From NCBI GenBank assembly GCA_031288035.1, contig JAITSG010000073.1, positions 1 through 6,412 on the forward strand: a stretch of DNA of 6,412 nucleotides, written 5' to 3'. Position numbers and translations under genes: made by a program. The number at the start of each line of letters is the position of its first letter. Positions within the stretch are counted from its first letter, which is position 1. This stretch comes from Rickettsiales bacterium (lineage in GTDB: Bacteria > Pseudomonadota > Alphaproteobacteria > Rs-D84 > CACZYB01). The notes under the pieces are model-generated. The model was not told the DNA's origin. It worked only from the letters and a program-made list of their open reading frames with translations, and did not search any database. This document shows, in pieces, positions 1 to 4,234 of the stretch.

Positions 1-384
1 GACCGCGACGGAGGGCTTGAGTCTCTCGAACATATGCCCGCTGCCCTGCATGTAGTTCCTGTACAGGGCCGGGTCGTTGGCAAGCTGCTTCAGCCGTCCG
101 GACGTGACGCCGGGACAGGACTTGGCGCACCGTATTGTGAAATCGGCGCAGCCCTTGCACAATCCACTCCCGCGCACGATAGTGATGCCGTCCTGCCTGC
201 TTATCACGGGCTTCGCGCCGGCGTCGGCGCAGATCAGCTCGGCCAGCTCCATCGCGGCCTTGCGAACCCATGCCTCGTCCGCGGGCGTCCTGTCGGCCAG
301 GCCTTCCAGCCGGACGCGCTGGACTTGCAAACGGGACGCGCTTTTAGGCGTTACAATCAATATGTCGTCGTCTTTCAGTGTCAT
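1..384 (-). CDS. Unrecognised protein with a four-cysteine cluster, N-terminal 128 residues (runs off the left edge)
   Basis: The reading frame is open from an ATG at 384 down to position 1, giving 128 codons with no stop, so the C-terminus lies outside the window. The start is supported by a good ribosome binding site (AAAGGA at 392-397, 7-nt spacer). The protein begins MTLKDDDILIVTPKSASRLQ. A charged, probably helical stretch follows (about residues 35-52), then a short beta-like segment (about 58-71). Next comes a cysteine cluster C76-x2-C79-x6-C86-x3-C90, followed by a second probably helical region (about 95-122). A further Cys is at 52. The cluster could bind zinc or an iron-sulfur centre, but that is inference. 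There is no signal peptide or membrane segment in the visible part. It lies 191 bp downstream of mnmE on the same strand and has its own strong promoter in that gap. I do not recognise the family and assign no function. Base composition and the clean RBS make it a convincing real gene. Confidence 0.8.
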   Translation of the reverse strand, partial: MTLKDDDILIVTPKSASRLQVQRVRLEGLADRTPADEAWVRKAAMELAELICADAGAKPVISRQDGITIVRGSGLCKGCADFTIRCAKSCPGVTSGRLKQLANDPALYRNYMQGSGHMFERLKPSVAV

Positions 385-391
385 AACAGTA

Positions 392-397
392 TCCTTT
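392..397 (-). promoter_or_regulatory. Ribosome binding site of the cysteine-cluster gene
   Basis: On the minus strand AAAGGA lies 7 nt before the ATG at 384. This fixes the start, since no other in-frame ATG with a comparable site is seen upstream. Confidence 0.65.
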
Positions 398-421
398 CTA
401 AAAATCGTTCGTCAATGTGTT

Positions 422-445
422 GTTGGGCGAATCCGTTGGGATCCG
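422..445. repeat. Imperfect direct repeat in the leader of the cysteine-cluster gene
   Basis: On the plus strand GTTGGG-CGA-ATCCG (422-435) is followed immediately by GTTGGG-ATCCG (435-445, sharing one G). The copies differ only by a 3-base insertion. The repeat lies inside the predicted untranslated leader, downstream of the promoter at 531-558. It could be a protein or RNA binding site, or chance; the sequence alone does not decide. Confidence 0.4.
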
Positions 446-458
446 AATAGAGTATGTA

Positions 459-474
459 TGGCGCTTATGCGCCA
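459..474 (-). other. Short hairpin around the stop codon of the leader ORF
   Basis: A perfect 6-bp inverted repeat reads TGGCGC-ATAA-GCGCCA on the minus strand. The loop contains most of the TAA stop codon of the 19-codon leader ORF. No U-run follows it on either strand, so it is not an intrinsic terminator. A ribosome finishing the leader ORF would melt it, which is the geometry expected of a translation-sensitive leader, but the stem is short. Confidence 0.45.
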
Positions 475-524
475 AAATAAAAGGCGAAGGAATAGAAGCG
501 GATAGTGTCCGGCGCTTTCAACAT
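465..524 (-). CDS. Possible leaderless 19-residue aromatic-rich leader peptide
   Basis: An ATG at 524 opens a 19-codon frame ending in TAA at 467-465. It reads MLKAPDTI followed by RFYSFAFYFGA, with four Phe and two Tyr in the last ten residues. The -10 box TATAAT at 531-536 lies 6 nt before the ATG, so the predicted +1 is the A of the ATG and translation would have to start without a Shine-Dalgarno site. Density of one amino-acid class, a hairpin over the stop, and a structural gene further down the same transcript resemble an attenuation leader such as pheL. However, the downstream gene shows no visible link to aromatic amino acids. The alternative is a chance frame in a 140-nt untranslated leader. 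Confidence 0.3.
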   Translation of the reverse strand: MLKAPDTIRFYSFAFYFGA

Positions 525-530
525 GGCTTT

Positions 531-558
531 ATTATATGCGCGGCCGGGCGAATGTCAA
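531..558 (-). promoter_or_regulatory. Near-consensus sigma-70-type promoter for the cysteine-cluster gene
   Basis: Read on the minus strand, TTGACA (558-553) is followed after 16 bp by TATAAT (536-531); both hexamers are exact consensus. The predicted start of transcription is near 524, giving a leader of about 140 nt before the gene at 384. It sits just after the mnmE stop (576-578), with no terminator visible between. The downstream gene may therefore be transcribed both from here and by readthrough from glgP-mnmE. Two perfect hexamers at near-ideal spacing in otherwise GC-rich sequence are unlikely to be chance. Confidence 0.75.
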
Positions 559-575
559 GCTGTTTCAGGCCGCCG

Positions 576-1868
576 CTATTTCCCCAAACAAAACCGCGAG
601 AAAATCCGGTCGAGGAGCTCGGCAAACCTGATCTCCCCCGTAATGCGGCCGATTGCGCCGGCGGCCGCGCGGACATGCTCGGCCCTCAGCGCGGGCTCGC
701 GCTCGTGCCGGTACAGGCGCAGGGATTCCAGGCAGTCCTGCAACGCCTCGCGCACATAATCGTCGGCGGCGGACGACATGCCCGGCGCGGCCATGGCCCT
801 TATCCTCCTCAAGAGGGCGGAAAGAAGCCGCGCGTATCCTTCGCCGGTCTTGGCCGAAACCGGGACAGCCCCGGCCGGGGCGGCGCCTTTTGCCCGGTCG
901 ATTTTGTTGAACACGCAAATAGTGTCCGCGCCCTTGGCCGCCGCCGAGCTGAAATCGCCTGCCCGGTCGCCCACGAAAATCCTTATGTCCGCGGCCTCGG
1001 CGGCGTTCTTCGCAAGCCTTATCCCAGCGCGCTCTATCTTGTCGCGCGAATTTCCGCGCAGGCCGGCCGTGTCCAGAAGCCGCACCCTGAACCCGCCAAT
1101 GTCGAGCGAAGCCTCCACCACGTCGCGCGTGGTGCCGGGCGATGGCGACACTATGGCCCTGGCCGCGCCAGCCATGCGGTTGAACAGCGACGACTTCCCC
1201 ACGTTCGTCCGGCCGACAATCGCGACGGAAAACCCGTCGCGAATGAGGCGCGCCGCAGACATGGCCTTGAGCTCGGCTGCAAGCCGCGCGATTATCCCCC
1301 TTATCCGCGCCGCATTCTGCCTTTCTATCCCGGGCGGAAGCTCGTCCTCGGCAAAATCTATCGCGGCCTCCGCGAACGCCAGAATCTCGGCCAGCTCGGC
1401 CCGGAGGCCCGCGTACTTCCGCGCCGCTCCGCCGTCTATCACCGACAGGGCGCGCCTGCGCTCGGCCTCGGTCTGCGCGGCGATAAGGTCGGCCACGGCC
1501 CCGACCTCGGCCAAATCGAGCTTGCCGTTCTCGAACGCGCGGCGCGTGAATTCGCCAGGACGCGCGAGGCGGAGACCGGGAATCCTTCCCATGGCCGCGT
1601 ACATGGCCGAGGCCACGGCCGCGCTTCCGTGCGTAATGATTTCGGCCGAATCCTCGCCGGTGTAGGATCTGGGCGCCCTGAAAAATACGGCGGTCGCAGC
1701 GTCTATAACCTCGGCGCCGTCCTTCACCTTAGTAAAAAACATCTCGTTCGGGCGGAAAGACTTGCGCCCGGTCAGCCTCGAGAGCGCCGCCTTCGCCCCG
1801 GGGCCGCTTATGCGGAACAGGGCCACGCCTGCCGCGCCCGGCGCGCTGGAGAGCGCGAAGATGGTCAT
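576..1868 (-). CDS. mnmE: MnmE (TrmE), tRNA-modifying GTPase, 430 aa
   Basis: MnmE is a cytoplasmic GTPase that works with MnmG to install the 5-(carboxymethyl)aminomethyl group on wobble uridine 34 of tRNAs reading split codon boxes, using a tetrahydrofolate one-carbon unit. All domains are present. The N-terminal folate domain starts MTIFALSS and carries SYTGEDSAEIITHG (68-81) and PGEFTRRAFENGKLDL (104-119). Helical regions flank a G domain with GRTNVGKSS (219-227), GTTRD (245-249), DTAGLR (266-271), NKID (321-324) and SAK (338-340). The protein ends FCLGK, so the conserved C-terminal Cys (C427) is retained, as is Glu279, which matches the catalytic Glu282 of E. coli MnmE. The G1 loop has Thr221 where the family usually has Pro. 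Length is slightly below the usual 440-455. The start at 1868 overlaps the glgP stop (ATGA) and has AAGGA 4 nt upstream; an in-frame ATG at 1889 is a weaker alternative. The product call is firm. Confidence 0.97.
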   Translation of the reverse strand: MTIFALSSAPGAAGVALFRISGPGAKAALSRLTGRKSFRPNEMFFTKVKDGAEVIDAATAVFFRAPRSYTGEDSAEIITHGSAAVASAMYAAMGRIPGLRLARPGEFTRRAFENGKLDLAEVGAVADLIAAQTEAERRRALSVIDGGAARKYAGLRAELAEILAFAEAAIDFAEDELPPGIERQNAARIRGIIARLAAELKAMSAARLIRDGFSVAIVGRTNVGKSSLFNRMAGAARAIVSPSPGTTRDVVEASLDIGGFRVRLLDTAGLRGNSRDKIERAGIRLAKNAAEAADIRIFVGDRAGDFSSAAAKGADTICVFNKIDRAKGAAPAGAVPVSAKTGEGYARLLSALLRRIRAMAAPGMSSAADDYVREALQDCLESLRLYRHEREPALRAEHVRAAAGAIGRITGEIRFAELLDRIFSRFCLGK

Positions 1869-4177
1869 TTCATCCTTTTTATGCGCCATATGTCCCCCGC
1901 ATACCCCGCGATAGCCCGATCGGACGAAAAATAACCGGAGCCCGCAATGTTCGCAAGCGAGGATTTCGCCCACGCGCGCCAGTCGGCGTACACGGCGTCG
2001 GCCCGCTCCTGCGCGCGCAGGTAGGAGGCGAAGTCCGCAAGAACCATGTACTCGTCGCCCTTTTCCAACAACGCGTCGAGTATCATGCCGCACCTGCCGA
2101 ACGCGCCGTCCTCAAGCCGGGCCAGCACCATGGCCAGCCCAGGAGATGCGGCGACGAACCTTTTCGGATCGTATCCGCGCGCACGCTCCCTTTCCACCTC
2201 GCGCGCGTCCATGCCGAATATGAACATGTTCCCGCGCCCGACCCTTTCCGCAATCTCGACGTTCGCGCCGTCGAGCGTGCCTATCGTCAGCGCGCCGTTC
2301 AGGGCGAACTTCATGTTGCCGGTGCCGGAAGCCTCCGTGCCGGCAAGCGAAACCTGCTCGGACAAGTCGGCGGCGGAGATTATCCTTTCCGCCAAATCTA
2401 TGTTGTAATTCGGCACGAAAGCCACGTGCAGGAGGCCCCTTGCCCGCGCATCGGAATTCACCACGCCCGCCACGCCGTTTATAAGCGCGAGTATCTCCTT
2501 CGCCATGGCGTAGGTCGGCGGGGCCTTGCCCGCGAACAGCGCCACGCGCGGGGGCGGCCGCTCGCCCTCGCATATGCGGTTATAACGGTGGATTACCTGC
2601 AGGATGTTGAGAAGCTGGCGCTTGTACTCGTGTATCCTCTTGACCTGCGCATCTAGCATGACGCCGGGATCGGCGCCTATGCCGAGCATGCCGTACAGGA
2701 CGGCCTTGTTCTCGCGCTTTATCCCGCGCAACCTTTCCAGCACGCGCGCGTCGCCCGAATACTTCCCCAGCTTTTTGAGCCGGCCGAGGTCCGCCATCCA
2801 CTCCGGGCCGATAAGCCCGGTTATCATGTGCGCGAGCCTCGGGTTCGCCTCGAGCAGCCAGCGCCGCGGCGATATGCCGTTAGTCTCGTTAAGGAACTTG
2901 CCGCGGTACAGGCCGGAGAGATCCCTGAACTCCCTTTCCCGCAAAAGCTCGGAATGCAGCTTCGCCACGCCGTTGACCTTCCGGCACGCTATAACGCACA
3001 GGTTCCCGGCGCTGACGAATCCCTTGGGGCTTACTATGGAGCTTTTGGCCAGCGCCCGCGCGTCCAGCCGCCGCCCCTTCGACACGATAAAATCCGCGCT
3101 CACCATCTTTATCACCTCGAGATGGAGCGGAAGCTCGGCGGCGAGGAGCTTTAGATCGAGCTTCTCCAAGGCCTCGGCCATCAGCGTGTGGTTCGTGTAC
3201 GAGCATATGACGCCGGTCTTTTCATAGGCCGCCCTGAAATCCATGCCGAACCGCGACATGAATATCCATATAAGCTCCGGTATCGCAAGCGCGGGATGCG
3301 TGTCGTTGAGCTGGACGCGCAGATACCTGTCAATCTTCGATGCCGGAAGCCCGGTCGCCCTGAACCGCTCCAGCATGTCGTTCACGGAGGCGCAGACCAG
3401 CACGTACTCCTGGCGCAGACGCAGCCTCTTGCCCGCGGGAGTGTCGTCGGGCGGATACAGGAAATCCGTGATGTTCCTTATATCCCCGAATATGTCCGGC
3501 GGGCCGCTGTCCGGCCGTTCCGCGTCCCAAAGCCGCACGGTCGCGGCGGCGCCGGAGCAAAATCCGGCTATGACGACGTCCCTCGCGGCTACGGACACCT
3601 TTTCCTGCGGAGTCCATTCGAGCCCGTTCGCCCTTCCCCCGAAGCCGACGGAATATTTTATGCCGTCTCGCCTTATCACCGCCAGGTTCTCGTCGCGCCA
3701 CCAAAGGTCGGGAAGCTCGACCTGGCGGCCGTTTATTATCTCCTGCCTGTATATCCCGCAGCGGTAGAACAGGCCGTAGCCGAACACCGGCATGCGCATG
3801 GCCGCGACGGAATCGAAAAAACACGCGGCCAGCCGCCCGAGGCCGCCGTTGCCAAGCTGCGTCGACACGTCGCGCGCAAGCACGTCGTCGAACCTCAGGC
3901 CCAGCTCGGCCGCGGCCTCGGCAAACGCATCGTACGCACCCAGCGCAAGCAGCGTCTGCACGCCCAGCTTGCCCAGCAGGTATTCCATGGACAGATAGCA
4001 CGCGAAGCGCCGCCGCCCGTCCAGAATCCTCGCCTCTGTCCTTGCGGCCATTCCGGAGAGCCCCTCGTTCAAAACGCGCACCATGGCGCCGTAGGCGGAC
4101 CCGGCGTCCCTCCTGTCCCCGAGATAATGCCTCAGCCTAGAGGCCACGAACTTCGCATCCGCAAGATTTCCAGCCAT
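1865..4177 (-). CDS. glgP: Glycogen/alpha-glucan phosphorylase, 770 aa
   Basis: This GT35-family enzyme releases glucose 1-phosphate from the non-reducing ends of alpha-1,4-glucans, using orthophosphate and pyridoxal phosphate. Visible signatures: LGNGGLGRLAACF (108-120), QLNDTHPALAIPEL (289-302), YTNHT (327-331), NETNGISPRRWL (430-441), QVKRIHEYKRQ (511-521, with the phosphate-site Arg514 and Lys519), and the cofactor motif EASGTGNMKFALNGALTIG (615-633), with Lys623 as the PLP lysine. At 770 aa it is shorter than the usual 800-840. Several normally conserved positions differ: F137/R139/C140 where RYE(Y/F) is usual, A334 for Pro, L340-D341 for Trp-Pro, and L351 for Arg in LPRHL. Catalytic residues appear intact. 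The start at 4177 has GAGGGG 3 nt upstream. The frame stays open to an ATG at 4264, but that would lie upstream of the promoter and inside addA. It is the first gene of an operon with mnmE. Glycogen versus maltodextrin preference cannot be told from sequence. Confidence 0.95.
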   Translation of the reverse strand: MAGNLADAKFVASRLRHYLGDRRDAGSAYGAMVRVLNEGLSGMAARTEARILDGRRRFACYLSMEYLLGKLGVQTLLALGAYDAFAEAAAELGLRFDDVLARDVSTQLGNGGLGRLAACFFDSVAAMRMPVFGYGLFYRCGIYRQEIINGRQVELPDLWWRDENLAVIRRDGIKYSVGFGGRANGLEWTPQEKVSVAARDVVIAGFCSGAAATVRLWDAERPDSGPPDIFGDIRNITDFLYPPDDTPAGKRLRLRQEYVLVCASVNDMLERFRATGLPASKIDRYLRVQLNDTHPALAIPELIWIFMSRFGMDFRAAYEKTGVICSYTNHTLMAEALEKLDLKLLAAELPLHLEVIKMVSADFIVSKGRRLDARALAKSSIVSPKGFVSAGNLCVIACRKVNGVAKLHSELLREREFRDLSGLYRGKFLNETNGISPRRWLLEANPRLAHMITGLIGPEWMADLGRLKKLGKYSGDARVLERLRGIKRENKAVLYGMLGIGADPGVMLDAQVKRIHEYKRQLLNILQVIHRYNRICEGERPPPRVALFAGKAPPTYAMAKEILALINGVAGVVNSDARARGLLHVAFVPNYNIDLAERIISAADLSEQVSLAGTEASGTGNMKFALNGALTIGTLDGANVEIAERVGRGNMFIFGMDAREVERERARGYDPKRFVAASPGLAMVLARLEDGAFGRCGMILDALLEKGDEYMVLADFASYLRAQERADAVYADWRAWAKSSLANIAGSGYFSSDRAIAGYAGDIWRIKRMK
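1873..1878 (-). promoter_or_regulatory. Ribosome binding site of mnmE inside the glgP 3' end
   Basis: AAAGGA on the minus strand ends 4 nt before the mnmE ATG at 1868 and lies within the last codons of glgP (…RIKRMK). With the ATGA stop/start overlap (1865-1868), this favours translational coupling and supports 1868 over the alternative start at 1889. Confidence 0.55.
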
Positions 4178-4180
4178 ATT

Positions 4181-4186
4181 CCCCTC
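4181..4186 (-). promoter_or_regulatory. Ribosome binding site of glgP
   Basis: GAGGGG on the minus strand lies 3 nt before the ATG at 4177. It occupies about half of the predicted 12-nt mRNA leader and decides the start against the longer open frame. Confidence 0.6.
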
Positions 4187-4188
4187 GC

Positions 4189-4204
4189 GCCGAAAATTAT
4201 ACCA
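4189..4204 (-). promoter_or_regulatory. Extended -10 promoter of glgP-mnmE
   Basis: On the minus strand TGG-TATAAT (4204-4196) is an exact extended -10 element, and the predicted transcription start is at about 4189. The position 17 bp upstream (4224-4219, TAGCAC) does not resemble a -35 box, as is usual where the TGn extension is present. That -35 position lies on the -10 box of the divergent addA promoter. Confidence 0.7.
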
Positions 4205-4219
4205 CATAGAAATCCAGGG

Positions 4220-4228
4220 TGCTATAAT
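4220..4228 (+). promoter_or_regulatory. Extended -10 promoter of addA, predicted to give a leaderless mRNA
   Basis: TGC-TATAAT is an exact extended -10 element. Counting the last T as -7 puts +1 at 4235, which is the A of the addA ATG. There is no Shine-Dalgarno sequence between 4178 and 4234 on the plus strand that could serve this ATG. The -35 position (4200-4205, TACCAC) is not consensus and overlaps the glgP -10 box. Confidence 0.7.
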
Positions 4229-4234
4229 AAAAAT

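Noticed and set aside
388..415. Second minus-strand promoter TTGACG-N16-GATACT just before the gene at 384
   Set aside because: The -10 match is weak (4 of 6) and +1 would fall inside the first codons of the gene. The region is better explained as the AAAGGA ribosome binding site.
459..474. Hairpin TGGCGC-ATAA-GCGCCA as an intrinsic terminator after mnmE
   Set aside because: The stem is only 6 bp and no U-run follows on either strand. It also lies downstream of a strong promoter, where early termination would silence the next gene.
385..575. A tRNA or other structured RNA gene in the 191-bp gap
   Set aside because: Neither strand gives a cloverleaf, a T-arm GGTTCRANNCC match in context, or a CCA end. 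The only clear structure is the short hairpin at 459-474.
1868..1889. mnmE start at 1889 (adding MAHKKDE)
   Set aside because: It is possible, with a weak GGGGGA upstream, but the ATG at 1868 has a better placed AAGGA, forms the ATGA overlap with glgP, and gives the usual short lead-in to TIFALSS.
417..1934. A 505-codon open frame on the plus strand, antisense to mnmE
   Set aside because: It is dominated by Arg, Gly, Pro and Ala, has no recognisable motif or ribosome binding site, and lies opposite an unmistakable mnmE. Long antisense frames are expected in GC-rich DNA.
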